64,000 bases of DNA from Solibacillus sp. FSL W7-1464 (GCF_038004425.1 NZ_JBBORC010000001.1:3861167-3925166); one strand, 5' to 3'. Shown: positions 24,610 to 34,260, counted from the stretch's first letter. Translations and numbers: made by a program. Notes: generated from the letters alone by a model not told the origin.

Positions 24610-26325
24610 ATGAATGAAATTAGACAAGTAGCGATTTATTGTCGGGTGTCGACTGAGGAACAAGCAACAGAAGGTTATAGTATTTCCGCGCAACTACAAA
24701 CATTACGACAATATGCACAGCTATACGGTTGGGAAATTGCTGGTGAATATGTCGATGAAGGGATAAGTGGTAAAAACATTACACGTCGCCCTGCAATTCA
24801 AAAACTTATTGCTGATGTCGAGAACAATAAGTTCCAAGCTGTGCTCGTTTGGAAAATCTCACGTCTATCGCGCAACATGTTAGATACACTTACGTTATTA
24901 GACTTGTTTGAAGCGAACGATGTAAAATTCATTTCTTACTCTGAAAACTTTGATACAGGTACCCCAATTGGACGTTTAGTTGTTCAGCTTATGGCTTCGA
25001 TTGCTGAAATGGAACGTAATACGCTATCAGAAAACGTAAAGCTCGGCATGAAGCAACGCGCATATGAAGGTTATTGGAATGGGGGCATCGTATTCGGCTA
25101 TGACGTCGTCGATAAAGCGTTAGTCATTAACGAAAAGGAAGCATTTATTGTTAAATTAGCCTTTGAACTATACGCGGAAGGCAAAGGGTTAAAAGCAGTT
25201 GCTAATCACTTGAACAAGGCAGGTTATCGAACGAAGCGCGGACATCATTTTTCGGTTAATGGTGTTGCACAGATTTTGGACAACATTATATACAACGGTA
25301 AAGTAAGTTGGGCAAAAGTTGAGAATTGGGATAGCAAGCGCAGAAAAGGCAAAAACCCTAATCCAATCATTGTTGAAGGTAAACATGAGGCAATTATTCC
25401 AGACGACCTTTGGAATATCGTGCAAGCACGACGAAATAGTAGGTCCTTTAAACAGCGCCAATCAAACGAACCTTTTTTACTTAGTAGTCTGCTACGCTGT
25501 CCTACTTGCAATCAAGGTATGGTGCCAGCCATTACTACGTGGAAATCAAAAGACGGCACTAAAAAGAAATACCGTTATTACGTCTGCTCTGACTTTCATA
25601 ACAAAGGATCATCTGCCTGTCATGCGAACTCAACGAAAGCATATGAAGCAGAAGCGCAACTCATTGAGCGAATTGAACAATTTGCCCATAGCGAACAACA
25701 GCTTTTCTCAAAACTACAAGCTCTTAACACGACATCTATTGAATTGCTCCATTCCTTATCTACCGAGCTTGAGGACATAAAAAAACGACTGCTCGAAATA
25801 CAGTCGCTTCAAAACCAATATTTAGATGCCTTTGAACAAAAGACGCTTCCCGTTACAATACTACAAGAGCGCCTTCAAAAACTAACAGCTGAAAAGACGG
25901 ATTTAGAGCAAAGACAAAACGAAATCACCGCGCAACTAAGCTCTAACGATTCAAAAGTAATACAGCCTGACTTGATTCAAACGTTGCTATTACGTTTTTT
26001 AGATGCTTATAAATGCGCGCCACGAGAACATCAGAAACGGTTACTACAATTACTAATTGGACAGATTACGGTAAAACAGCCAACTGGCAAACCGCGCTCC
26101 ATCGACACCATTGAACTCGACTTCGATTTTTCAGAAGTAAACGTTTCGAAGACATTTACCCTTCTTCACCTTTTGTATCGTGAAGCAAATATGGAAGATG
26201 AATTTTCATCCCCAAAATTCGCTTACGATCACAAAATGCCACCTTATTTACAACTTTTTTTGCCTCTATTTATGATACGGTTCACCCTTAATAATTCTGA
26301 AACTGCGGTAAATCTGCTCTACTAG
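24610..26325 (+). CDS. Large serine recombinase whose 3' end crosses the att core
   Basis: 571 residues. [10 protein letters not shown] carries S14; WKISRLSRN and EMERN are resolvase motifs; [17 protein letters not shown] marks the recombinase domain, CPTC...[12 protein letters not shown] the zinc ribbon, and a coiled coil occupies about 365-450. AAGGAGG lies 7 nt before the ATG at 24610. The frame runs through the att core (codons 554-559) and takes its last 12 residues, [12 protein letters not shown], from the antisense of rlmH, overlapping rlmH by 60 bp. In the excised circle joined to att copy b, the tail would instead be VTI and a stop. It is the likely integrase of the rlmH-targeting element. 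Confidence 0.9.
   Translation: MNEIRQVAIYCRVSTEEQATEGYSISAQLQTLRQYAQLYGWEIAGEYVDEGISGKNITRRPAIQKLIADVENNKFQAVLVWKISRLSRNMLDTLTLLDLFEANDVKFISYSENFDTGTPIGRLVVQLMASIAEMERNTLSENVKLGMKQRAYEGYWNGGIVFGYDVVDKALVINEKEAFIVKLAFELYAEGKGLKAVANHLNKAGYRTKRGHHFSVNGVAQILDNIIYNGKVSWAKVENWDSKRRKGKNPNPIIVEGKHEAIIPDDLWNIVQARRNSRSFKQRQSNEPFLLSSLLRCPTCNQGMVPAITTWKSKDGTKKKYRYYVCSDFHNKGSSACHANSTKAYEAEAQLIERIEQFAHSEQQLFSKLQALNTTSIELLHSLSTELEDIKKRLLEIQSLQNQYLDAFEQKTLPVTILQERLQKLTAEKTDLEQRQNEITAQLSSNDSKVIQPDLIQTLLLRFLDAYKCAPREHQKRLLQLLIGQITVKQPTGKPRSIDTIELDFDFSEVNVSKTFTLLHLLYREANMEDEFSSPKFAYDHKMPPYLQLFLPLFMIRFTLNNSETAVNLLY
26258..26267 (-). repeat. Terminal inverted repeat, right
   Basis: TTTTGCCTCT mirrors AGAGGCAAAA at 18208-18217. 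It lies 2 bp inside the right att core, within the recombinase reading frame, and its end overlaps the rlmH stop. Confidence 0.55.
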
Positions 26326-26745
26326 CACAAGTTTCATCAGCTGGTGAGGTAGGGTCATTTTTCCGAAGCACAGTTTTTCATCTGCGCGCTTTAGTACATC
26401 TGTATGCAATCCTAATGATCCGCCTATAACAAACGCCACTTTGCTTTTCCCGTAAGTCATCAGCGCTTCTAAATCTGCGGCCATTTCTTCGCTCGTTTTC
26501 ATTTTCCCGTCCAGTGCCAGTGCAATGACATATGTACCATCATTGATTTTCGCAAGGATACGGTCTCCCTCTTTACGTTTGACGATTTCCATATCGGCAT
26601 CACTTAACTGTTCAGGTGCTTTCTCATCCGGTACTTCTACTAAATCGATTTTTGCATAGCCCCCTAATCGCTTCACATACTCCTCAATACCCATTTTTAA
26701 ATATTTTTCTTTCAGCTTACCAACCGAGATGATAGTAATATTCAC
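26266..26745 (-). CDS. rlmH: 23S rRNA (pseudouridine1915-N3)-methyltransferase
   Basis: 159 residues, the exact family length. [50 protein letters not shown] (the SPOUT knot) and the invariant C-terminus [17 protein letters not shown] identify RlmH, which methylates pseudouridine 1915 in helix 69 of 23S rRNA. Its last codons double as the insertion site of the cassette array, exactly as in staphylococcal SCC elements; the protein is left intact because each cassette end restores GEPYHK and a stop. Confidence 0.97.
   Translation of the reverse strand: MNITIISVGKLKEKYLKMGIEEYVKRLGGYAKIDLVEVPDEKAPEQLSDADMEIVKRKEGDRILAKINDGTYVIALALDGKMKTSEEMAADLEALMTYGKSKVAFVIGGSLGLHTDVLKRADEKLCFGKMTLPHQLMKLVLVEQIYRSFRIIKGEPYHK
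26268..26286 (+). repeat. att site at the rlmH 3' end (copy a, chromosomal junction)
   Basis: ATTTATGATACGGTTCACC, the reverse complement of the codons for GEPYHK. It is identical over 19 bases to copy b and is the right boundary of the array. The homologous position in staphylococci (GAAGC-TATCATAAAT at the rlmH end) is the SCC integration site. Confidence 0.88.
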
Positions 26746-26835
26746 AACTTATCCACCTTTACATTCCATTTACAAACAAGTTATCCACAAAAGTTATGCA
26801 CATATCCACAAATAAAAACTATATATTGTGTAAAG

Positions 26836-27000
26836 TTATTTACTTGATACAATATATGTTGCTGACTGTTCACAGTAGGAACAAGTTGTTGATAACTTTT
26901 CCTCTTCCGATAATAAATTCATCATCGGGAATTGTTCAGTTTCTGCCACGTGCATATCTAACGCATGATCTATATGGGTTTCACAGCTGTATGTCTTCAT
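26836..27000 (-). CDS. CxxH/CxxC protein of the BA5709 type
   Basis: 54 residues. CETHIDHALDM gives the CxxH and CSYCEQSA the CxxC, the four ligands of a likely zinc site. It begins MKTYSCETHIDHALD, with AGAAGG upstream of the ATG at 27000; a longer frame to 27066 has no ribosome site. The gene is regularly found between rlmH and htrA in Bacillales. Function unknown. Confidence 0.85.
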   Translation of the reverse strand: MKTYSCETHIDHALDMHVAETEQFPMMNLLSEEEKLSTTCSYCEQSATYIVSSK

Positions 27001-27082
27001 TTTTAAACCTTCTTTCTTTTCTGAAATTTCCACAAACTTATTCACAATTTCTGAAATGTTATCCACAACCTATTGTAACAGA

Positions 27083-27127
27083 CAAAAAACGAGTAGAAAA
27101 GACAAGCCTTTTTCTTCTCTACCCGTT
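27083..27127 (-). terminator. Intrinsic terminator of htrA
   Basis: A 15-bp stem (27089-27103 with 27113-27127) that is perfect on the minus strand through two G-U pairs, followed by six T residues. Confidence 0.8.
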
Positions 27128-27163
27128 GTGTACAATTTCATTCTTTAATTAAGTTATCCACAT

Positions 27164-28456
27164 TTACAATTGTGCATTTTCCACTAACTCTAAATTAGCT
27201 TCTACTATTTTACCGTTACGATATACTTTAATTTTTAATGTATCGCCTATCGATTTTTCGTTGTATAAATGTTTGCGGAGCTCGATTGCGTTTTCAATTT
27301 TTTCGCCATCCATTTCTACAATTACATCGTATTGCTGTAATCCTGCTTTATCCGCCGCTGAACCTCTTACAACTTGGGAAATGACAACACCATTTGTGAC
27401 TTCTTCCGGCAATTTCAATGTTTGCTGTTGATAATATGCAGGTACTTCCGTTAGGTCGACTAAGGAAATTCCCATTGTCGGGCGTTGAACTTCCCCGTGC
27501 TTTTCCAACTGTTCAATAATCGGAATTGCTGAATTGATCGGAATCGCAAATCCTAAGCCTTCAACTGAAGACTGGGCAATTTTCATCGAATTTATACCAA
27601 TTAATTCGCCGGCAATATTTACTAAAGCCCCACCAGAGTTCCCTGAATTGATTGCCGCATCCGTCTGTAATACTTCTGTTGACCAGTCCTCTGCACCATC
27701 TTCATTTAAGTCGACTGGTACTGAACGATCTTTCCCTGAAATTACACCTGTTGTTACAGATCCATAAAAATCTAAGCCAAGTGGATTTCCGATGGCAATT
27801 ACTGTTTCACCTTGTTTTAATACATCCGAATCTCCGAAGTTGGCTACTGTATCAATTCCCTCACTTGGTATTGAAAGTATTGCTAAGTCTGTCCAAATAT
27901 CAGAACCAATAAGCTCTGCTTTTACTTTTTCCCCATCGTCTAGAGTTACTTCAATTTGTTCTGCTCCATCCACAACATGGTGGTTCGTGACGATAAAGGC
28001 AAAGTTCCCTTCTTTTTTATAGACAACGCCCGAACCGCTACCTACCGCTTGCGCTTCTCCAGTACTTTGATTCCAAAAGTTCGGTGCTACATTTTGAATA
28101 TTTGTAATTCCAACAACGGCACTCGATACTTTTTCAACCGCATCTGTTACATCTGTTGTCACTTCAGTTGCAGTTTGACTGATCGTTGAGTTTGGGGAAT
28201 CGTTTGTAACCGAATTTACTTCATTCCCACCTGGTAACTGATTTGCCAATGAAGGAAGCAGGAGCCATAACAATAAAGCACCAACGACTACACCGCTTAA
28301 GCCAGATAAAAAATACCCGCCTTTACTGCCGCCTTTTTTTCCTTTTCTATTTTGCCGCTGTTGTTTTTCTTCTTCTTCTCTTTTTAAACGAGCCTCAAGC
28401 TCTGCAATACGATCATTTTGAGTTTCTTTCTTCTCGTCTTCAGGATAGTAACCCAT
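27164..28456 (-). CDS. htrA: HtrA/DegP-like membrane-anchored serine protease
   Basis: 430 residues. A charged cytoplasmic N-terminus (30 residues of E/K/R), one transmembrane helix (about 48-68), a Ser/Thr-rich linker, a trypsin-like domain with the triad H160 (NHHVV), D190 (TDLAIL) and S274 (GNSGGAL), and a C-terminal PDZ domain (about 330-425). It degrades or refolds misfolded proteins outside the membrane. The ATG at 28456 has AAGG 9 nt upstream; the ATG at 28465 abuts it. Equivalent to YycK/HtrC downstream of the wal operon, but separated from it here by a terminator. Confidence 0.93.
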   Translation of the reverse strand: MGYYPEDEKKETQNDRIAELEARLKREEEEKQQRQNRKGKKGGSKGGYFLSGLSGVVVGALLLWLLLPSLANQLPGGNEVNSVTNDSPNSTISQTATEVTTDVTDAVEKVSSAVVGITNIQNVAPNFWNQSTGEAQAVGSGSGVVYKKEGNFAFIVTNHHVVDGAEQIEVTLDDGEKVKAELIGSDIWTDLAILSIPSEGIDTVANFGDSDVLKQGETVIAIGNPLGLDFYGSVTTGVISGKDRSVPVDLNEDGAEDWSTEVLQTDAAINSGNSGGALVNIAGELIGINSMKIAQSSVEGLGFAIPINSAIPIIEQLEKHGEVQRPTMGISLVDLTEVPAYYQQQTLKLPEEVTNGVVISQVVRGSAADKAGLQQYDVIVEMDGEKIENAIELRKHLYNEKSIGDTLKIKVYRNGKIVEANLELVENAQL

Positions 28457-28552
28457 ATCGCTCATCCTTTCATTTTTTTCTTACTGATAGCATACACATT
28501 TAACATTAAAATTAGATGAAAATCACATAAAACCTAATTAAAAATTGCAGTT

Positions 28553-28595
28553 AAAATAAAAAAGGTATGCTAAAAGTAGAAACTTTTAACACACC
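28553..28595 (-). terminator. Intrinsic terminator of the wal operon
   Basis: A 14-bp stem on the minus strand with two G-U pairs (about 28562-28595), followed by six T residues. It lies 42 bp after walJ. Confidence 0.75.
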
Positions 28596-28636
28596 TATCT
28601 TTTACCCATATTTACTTCAATTATGCCTTGCTGAAA

Positions 28637-29425
28637 TTACACTGTCACCAGCTTTGTCGGTTCATTTGCATCGGTATCATGCAGATGCAGGTATTCCCCT
28701 GCAATAATGCCGCAAGACTGCAATGTCTGCTCTACGCTCATCCGCGCCAGATCTTTCATATTGTTGTCTTTACTTAAATGCGCCAAATAAATTTGCGTCG
28801 GTTTTTCAGCAACAACATCAGCCATTGCCACTGCAGCATCCTCATTCGAAACATGCCCTACATCCGATAATATACGACGTTTAATACTCCAAGGATATTT
28901 ACCCATTTGGAGCATGCTCACATCATGGTTACTTTCGAAAACATAGGCATCTGCTGCTGCGATATATCCTTTCATCCGGTCACTTACATAGCCTGTATCA
29001 GTAATGACAACAAGCTTTCGTCCATTCTCATAGAATGTATAGAACATCGGTTCAGCAGCATCATGAGACACCGCAAATGATTGAATATCCAGCCCGCCAA
29101 ATGTCTTTACTGTTTCCATATCAAAATCAAAACATAAATCTGTTGGAATCGTACCAACTAGCCCGTCCATCGCTGTCCATGTTTTTGCGTTTGCAAACAC
29201 AGGAATATTGTATTTACGTGCAATGACACCAAGCCCTTTTATATGGTCACTATGTTCATGTGTTACTAAAATTCCTGATAAATTTTTCATATCACGATCT
29301 ATATTAGCAAACAGTTGCTCCATTTTCTTTCCGCTTAATCCTGCATCAATTAAAAATGAGTGTTCATCATTTTCTACGTAGACTGCGTTTCCTGTACTGC
29401 CACTTGCTAAAACGCTAAATCGCAT
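28637..29425 (-). CDS. walJ: WalJ metallo-beta-lactamase-fold hydrolase
   Basis: 262 residues. [20 protein letters not shown] and the metal motif [10 protein letters not shown] (HxHxDH) define the MBL fold, with D164-type ITDTGYVSD and ESNHD further on. In Bacillus WalJ (YycJ) is a nuclease-like protein linked to chromosome and cell-division coordination. It is the last gene of walRKHIJ, 14 bp after walI. Confidence 0.92.
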   Translation of the reverse strand: MRFSVLASGSTGNAVYVENDEHSFLIDAGLSGKKMEQLFANIDRDMKNLSGILVTHEHSDHIKGLGVIARKYNIPVFANAKTWTAMDGLVGTIPTDLCFDFDMETVKTFGGLDIQSFAVSHDAAEPMFYTFYENGRKLVVITDTGYVSDRMKGYIAAADAYVFESNHDVSMLQMGKYPWSIKRRILSDVGHVSNEDAAVAMADVVAEKPTQIYLAHLSKDNNMKDLARMSVEQTLQSCGIIAGEYLHLHDTDANEPTKLVTV

Positions 29426-29439
29426 TGTTTAAAAACTCC

Positions 29440-30273
29440 CTACTCTTCCAAATCCTCTGTCTGCTCGACAATTTCGGATAAATCGTTTTGGATCTCTACA
29501 ATTCGTCCTTGTACCGCATTCACAAAATGTATTTCAACTGTGTCATCAGCCAGCTTGACCCGTACTTCCCATGTCGGTGCAAATACCTGAGTTTGCGTTA
29601 ATTGAACAATTGTAGAATAGCCTAGATTCATTTCCGTAATCTGAGAATCCGGTTTTAATAAATTCTTTCCATATAAAATCTGCAATACTTGTCTTGCAGT
29701 TAATAGATTTTGCTGTTTATCCAGCTTTTCATGCTTTTCCAGCATTGTCTGTTCATAGGAAATGATACGGTTGTCATCATCCCAATAAAGTTTTATATAT
29801 CCACGTACATTATAATACAATGTCACGTCGTTTACCTTCTGGAAAAATGTCGCTTCTTTTTTCTCTTCATCGATATCCCAAAGCACATAGGAATCACCTT
29901 CATATACATTGTTATGGACAAATTCCGTATACGCATCTCGAGTATCACTTTTCTGAAGCTTTACAGGCTTTTCCATCGCCACAATCAGTTTGTTGTTATT
30001 TTCAATCTTTGCACTTTGGTTCGGGAAAAACGGAACTTCAGATGGGGAAAAGTTTTTAATTTCTCCTGAATAGTATGCTGCACTTTCCTTATTGTTTGGA
30101 AGAGCAATATACGTAATATTATCTTCCTTCAATCTTGCTTCCACTTCCATTGTTTCCCCTAAAACTTCTATTTCCTGGCCTTCATTATAACTCTCCAGAT
30201 ATTGCGTATACAAAAAGAGATTCAATACTAGAAAAACCCATATAAAAATAGTCTTCGTTCTACTCCAATCCAA
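29440..30273 (-). CDS. walI: WalI (YycI), negative regulator of WalK
   Basis: 277 residues with one N-terminal transmembrane helix (about 8-26) and an extracytoplasmic beta-rich domain. MDWSRTKTIFIWVFLVLNLFLY matches YycI. The TTG at 30273 is used because it gives this canonical start and GGGGG lies 8 nt upstream; it overlaps walH by 14 bp. WalI and WalH bind WalK in the membrane and dampen its kinase activity. Confidence 0.9.
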   Translation of the reverse strand: MDWSRTKTIFIWVFLVLNLFLYTQYLESYNEGQEIEVLGETMEVEARLKEDNITYIALPNNKESAAYYSGEIKNFSPSEVPFFPNQSAKIENNNKLIVAMEKPVKLQKSDTRDAYTEFVHNNVYEGDSYVLWDIDEEKKEATFFQKVNDVTLYYNVRGYIKLYWDDDNRIISYEQTMLEKHEKLDKQQNLLTARQVLQILYGKNLLKPDSQITEMNLGYSTIVQLTQTQVFAPTWEVRVKLADDTVEIHFVNAVQGRIVEIQNDLSEIVEQTEDLEE

Positions 30274-31588
30274 CTTCAACACCCCCTATTTCCTTGGGTG
30301 TAAGTGGTTTCCATACATTGTTTGTAATGGCGAACCAACTTGGATTTAAAACAATAACATCCGCATTCTGCGTCAATTGATACCCAACAACAATTTCATC
30401 TGATTCTTTAAATAATTCATTATTCTCTGTACGTAGAGATTCTATTATTTGCTCTCCTGAATCCAGCTCTCTCTGAGTGCTTTTCACAAAAGATCCAATC
30501 GAATAATAAGGGCGGCGATAACGGAAAATACGATTTTCACCCCAAGTCGTCGCAAGTCGTGTTGTTGTAACTTCGCTATGAACCGGATACCCTTGGACGA
30601 ACAACTGATATTCTGTAATATGCTTACCAATATTCATATAAGACAAGCGGAAATCCTGTGTAAAACCACCATGATCATTTACAAAATTAAAACTGTCTAT
30701 TAGCAATTTCGAGGAAGATATTGGCGCAATACTTTCTGCAGGCGGATGCACATAATTTATAATACGATTTTGGTTATCTACCGTCATCAATGATGTCCCG
30801 TCAGTAAACCTTTCAGATTGAGGACCTTCGTTATTCGGCTTTACAATTTTTAAATCGGTAAACAAAATCTTTTTAAATGAACTAACAGAAGTTTCAACAG
30901 ACACCGGGTCCACTAAATACGTATAGGTCGATGATTGAATAGGATCTTTGGCCACATACAAAGAACGCAAATTATCCCGCTCAACTTCAACATATTGGCT
31001 AAAACCATTGGCCGGTTCTATTACCTTCTTCATAAAATATTCCTTATCCGGTAAGCCTGCATATGCACTATATAACAGTCGCTTTTCTGTGTTTAGGAAG
31101 AGTATCTGTAATTGACCATTTTTCTCTATATTTGACCAGTCTACAATAAGACGTGTAAAGCTTGCCTCCGGTATTTCATTATCATTAAAGGATAAAAGAC
31201 TGGAAAAAACCTGCAATGGCATTTCTTCATTAAAAAACATCGTTACTCGATTATCCTTACGCAGCATATCGTTCATTTTAATGTTAGATAGTTCAGTATC
31301 AACTAAATCCAAATCGTAAATTTCCCACGTACGTAATTGGCTGTAGAACTCATTTATAGTAGCGGTAGCAACCGTGCCGGAAAACTGTTCATTTTGGCGA
31401 TACAGCAATCTGTATGGTTTTAGTACTTCCTGCAATTCCTTGGACTGCCCAACAAGCTCTTCTTCGACCTGTGTCTCTTTTATCGTTTCATATTCTGGTT
31501 TGTAATTCCAAATAAGAAGTGTAAATACAACGCTGAGTGTAACGAGGAATGTTAATAAAAGAGACTTGATCTGTTCAATATATTTCAT
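30260..31588 (-). CDS. walH: WalH (YycH), negative regulator of WalK
   Basis: 442 residues: one N-terminal helix (about 8-27) followed by a large extracytoplasmic domain (LLIWNYKPEYE...). This is the YycH layout. The ATG at 31588 overlaps the walK stop by 4 bp (ATGA), so the two are coupled; the TTG at 31594 is a weaker alternative. Confidence 0.9.
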   Translation of the reverse strand: MKYIEQIKSLLLTFLVTLSVVFTLLIWNYKPEYETIKETQVEEELVGQSKELQEVLKPYRLLYRQNEQFSGTVATATINEFYSQLRTWEIYDLDLVDTELSNIKMNDMLRKDNRVTMFFNEEMPLQVFSSLLSFNDNEIPEASFTRLIVDWSNIEKNGQLQILFLNTEKRLLYSAYAGLPDKEYFMKKVIEPANGFSQYVEVERDNLRSLYVAKDPIQSSTYTYLVDPVSVETSVSSFKKILFTDLKIVKPNNEGPQSERFTDGTSLMTVDNQNRIINYVHPPAESIAPISSSKLLIDSFNFVNDHGGFTQDFRLSYMNIGKHITEYQLFVQGYPVHSEVTTTRLATTWGENRIFRYRRPYYSIGSFVKSTQRELDSGEQIIESLRTENNELFKESDEIVVGYQLTQNADVIVLNPSWFAITNNVWKPLTPKEIGGVEVGLE

Positions 31589-33423
31589 TCCCAATCCCCC
31601 GCTTCATCCAATTCATATGGCAATGTGAAGAATATCGTTGTACCTTGTCCTTCCTCACTTTCTGCCCAAATCTTCCCTCCATGTGCTTCAATCATTTCAC
31701 GGGCAATTGCAAGGCCTAGGCCTGTTCCACCCATCGACCTTGCTCTTGCGCGATCTACGCGATAGAATCGATCGAAAATTCTTGATACATTTTCTTTCGG
31801 AATCCCCATGCCATCATCTGAAACCATAACGCGCAGCATATTATCATGAACTGTAAAGCCAAAACGAATATTGCCGCCATCCGGAGAATATTTCAACGCA
31901 TTTGAAATAATATTGTCGATTACTTGTGTCAGCTTATCAGTATCAATATCAACAAAATAACTTTTTTCCGGAAGCAACCGGATAAACTCCACATTTTGTG
32001 ACTTCGACATTTCAAAACGGTCAATAATTTGCGTGAAAAACTTATTGAATTCAACAAACTCCAGGTTCAGTTCATATTCTTGACTGTCCATTTTTGATAG
32101 CTGCAGTAAATCATTTACAAGGCGAATCATACGCTCTGTTTCGGTTTGCGTGACGTTTAAAAATGTCGGCGCAATATTTTCATCTTTCCATGCACCTTCT
32201 GCAAGTGCTTCTAAGTAACTCCGCATCGTTGTTAACGGCGTTCGCAATTCATGGGAAACGTTCGCAACAAATTCCCGACGTTCCATATCAATTTTTTCCT
32301 GTTCAGTAATATCGTGCAATACCGTAATCAGACCATTCACAAAACCGGTTTCCTTTTGAATTACAGAAAAGTTTGCGCGTAACATATACGGTGTATCATT
32401 CATACTAAAATCAAGATTCACAGGATCTTTCATATGAATCAAGTCTTCAAAACTATATTCTTGGTCTAAACCCAATACCGATGCAATCGGGCGGTTTAAA
32501 GTTGTTTCACGTGAATCATGAAGCAATTCCAATGCCGGATCATTAATCAATATAATTTTCCCTTTACGGTCTGTTGCGATTACACCATCCGTCATATTAC
32601 TAAGTACACTTGCCAATTTTCGGCGTTCTGCTTCAGTTGTGGATTGTGCTTCCTGCAGGCGATTGGTCAAATGATTGAAAGCAATGGCTAACTGACCAAT
32701 TTCATCTGTCCCGTATACACGCACTTTCCTTGCATAGTTCCCTTTTGACATCGCTTGTGCCTGTTTTCGCATATCCGAAATTGGGCGAGTAATGGTCCGT
32801 GCTACGAGAATTCCCAAAATAATTGTAATAGCAAGTGACACTGCAATACCTGCTGCGAAAATCCGGTTAACTTCATTTAATTGCTCATATACCTTTTCGA
32901 TATTCGACTGAACGTAAATGACGCCTTTCAATTCACCGGCCGGTCCCACATTATCCATTACCGGGACTGCCAGTATCCATACACGCAGACCTGTATCGCG
33001 ATCCAATGAAACGGTATCCCATATTGTTTCCGAAGACATCGCCTGTCGTATAATTTTTTCGTTTATTCGCTGACCTACAAGTGCCTGGTCATTCGTATCA
33101 GAAGTGGCTATAATTCTGTTTCGGTTATCCACTACATTGATTTTATTAATATCTTCTGTAGCGATCCCCTGCAAAATCATTTTTAAACTAACCTCAAGTG
33201 AAGGTGAGCTCGTTTCATCGCGCGATTTTAGCATTTCTTCACGAACACTATAATGCACAAGCTCAATTCTTTGGCGAATCGAATCTTGGAAATTCGTTTT
33301 TAAATTCGTCTCAAGCTGCTTTGAAAAATAAATGCCTATAATTTGAAGCGCAATTATAATTAATAGGACATAGATCAGTACAAGCTTTACATGGATGGAC
33401 TTAAAAAAACTCACTTTTTGCAT
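31585..33423 (-). CDS. walK: Sensor histidine kinase WalK
   Basis: 612 residues. Two transmembrane helices (about 12-32 and 186-208) flank an extracytoplasmic PAS-like domain; then HAMP (about 208-260), cytoplasmic PAS (about 265-372), HisKA with FVANVSHELRTPL (H391) and HATPase_c (NIISNALKYSPDGG, DDGMGIPKENV, GGTGLGLAIARE). It senses cell-wall state at the division site and phosphorylates WalR; essential in Bacillales. It lies 5 bp after walR. A parS-like sequence lies within it. Confidence 0.96.
   Translation of the reverse strand: MQKVSFFKSIHVKLVLIYVLLIIIALQIIGIYFSKQLETNLKTNFQDSIRQRIELVHYSVREEMLKSRDETSSPSLEVSLKMILQGIATEDINKINVVDNRNRIIATSDTNDQALVGQRINEKIIRQAMSSETIWDTVSLDRDTGLRVWILAVPVMDNVGPAGELKGVIYVQSNIEKVYEQLNEVNRIFAAGIAVSLAITIILGILVARTITRPISDMRKQAQAMSKGNYARKVRVYGTDEIGQLAIAFNHLTNRLQEAQSTTEAERRKLASVLSNMTDGVIATDRKGKIILINDPALELLHDSRETTLNRPIASVLGLDQEYSFEDLIHMKDPVNLDFSMNDTPYMLRANFSVIQKETGFVNGLITVLHDITEQEKIDMERREFVANVSHELRTPLTTMRSYLEALAEGAWKDENIAPTFLNVTQTETERMIRLVNDLLQLSKMDSQEYELNLEFVEFNKFFTQIIDRFEMSKSQNVEFIRLLPEKSYFVDIDTDKLTQVIDNIISNALKYSPDGGNIRFGFTVHDNMLRVMVSDDGMGIPKENVSRIFDRFYRVDRARARSMGGTGLGLAIAREMIEAHGGKIWAESEEGQGTTIFFTLPYELDEAGDWE
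32503..32518. promoter_or_regulatory. parS-like site inside walK
   Basis: TGTTTCACGTGAATCA matches the 16-bp parS consensus at 15 positions. A second ParB loading site here, 22 kb from the perfect parS in parB, would be usual for a Bacillales origin region. Confidence 0.55.
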
Positions 33424-33428
33424 GTATT

Positions 33429-34142
33429 TTACTCCTGTTCAGGATTTCGTAGGTAGTAGCCGACTCCTCGTCTCGTAACAATCCATAAAGGATGACTCGG
33501 ATTGTCTTCGATCTTTTCACGTAAACGACGAATTGTTACATCCACTGTTCGTACATCACCGAAATAGTCATAACCCCATACTGTTTGCAGCAAATGCTCA
33601 CGTGTCATCACCTGACCAATATGTTTTGCTAAATAATGCAGCAATTCAAATTCGCGGTGTGTTAATTCAATTGATTCGTCACGCTTTAATACTAAATAGG
33701 CATCTGGCTGAATTGTTAAAGAACCAACGACTATATCATTCGTTTCCGCAGGTGCTTCTTCTATTTGGGCAGGTACGTTTAACCTACGCATATTTGCTTT
33801 CACACGGGCAATTAATTCACGTGTACTGAACGGTTTTGTTACATAATCGTCAGCACCCATCTCCAGTCCTAATACTTTATCGATTTCCGACCCTTTTGCC
33901 GTCAGCATAATAATTGGAAAATCATATTTTTTACGCACTTCACGACATACTTCCATGCCGTCACGTTTAGGTAACATAATATCCAGCAACATTAAATCAG
34001 GTTGTTCTTCTTCAACTTTTTGAAGTGCCTCGTCTCCATCGTATGCACAAATGACGCGATAACCTTCTTTAATTAAATTAAATTGCAGAATATCTGCAAT
34101 CGGTTTTTCATCGTCTACAACTAATATCGTTTTATCCATCAT
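33429..34142 (-). CDS. walR: Response regulator WalR
   Basis: 237 residues. OmpR-type receiver ([14 protein letters not shown], phospho-acceptor D54 in [15 protein letters not shown], Lys in [10 protein letters not shown]) and winged helix ([40 protein letters not shown]). It controls peptidoglycan hydrolases. GAGG lies 6 nt before the first of two adjacent ATG codons. First gene of walRKHIJ. Confidence 0.97.
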   Translation of the reverse strand: MMDKTILVVDDEKPIADILQFNLIKEGYRVICAYDGDEALQKVEEEQPDLMLLDIMLPKRDGMEVCREVRKKYDFPIIMLTAKGSEIDKVLGLEMGADDYVTKPFSTRELIARVKANMRRLNVPAQIEEAPAETNDIVVGSLTIQPDAYLVLKRDESIELTHREFELLHYLAKHIGQVMTREHLLQTVWGYDYFGDVRTVDVTIRRLREKIEDNPSHPLWIVTRRGVGYYLRNPEQE

Positions 34143-34260
34143 CTAATTCCTCTTTTCTCATAAATTCTATCTATAATATGAAAGGTTATCTTTATTTTTA
34201 CTATAACTACTCTATCATGCTTTGCTATTTGGTGCATTATACAGCTATATCGCTATGATT

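Larger units (their letters stand above)
26749..27162 (+). promoter_or_regulatory. Cluster of DnaA boxes around rlmH
   Basis: TTATCCACA occurs perfectly at 26781, 27059 and 27154; one-mismatch versions lie at 26749 (TTATCCACC), 26794 (TTATGCACA), 26802 (ATATCCACA) and 27038 (TTATTCACA). All seven are in the same orientation within 414 bp, about 37 kb from oriC. They fall upstream of rlmH and on both sides of the CxxH/CxxC gene. They could titrate DnaA or let it regulate these genes. Confidence 0.65.

Noticed and set aside
29761..29773. ATGATACGGTTG resembling the att core
   Set aside because: Only the central 11-12 bases match, without flanking arms, and it lies in conserved walI coding sequence; coincidence.
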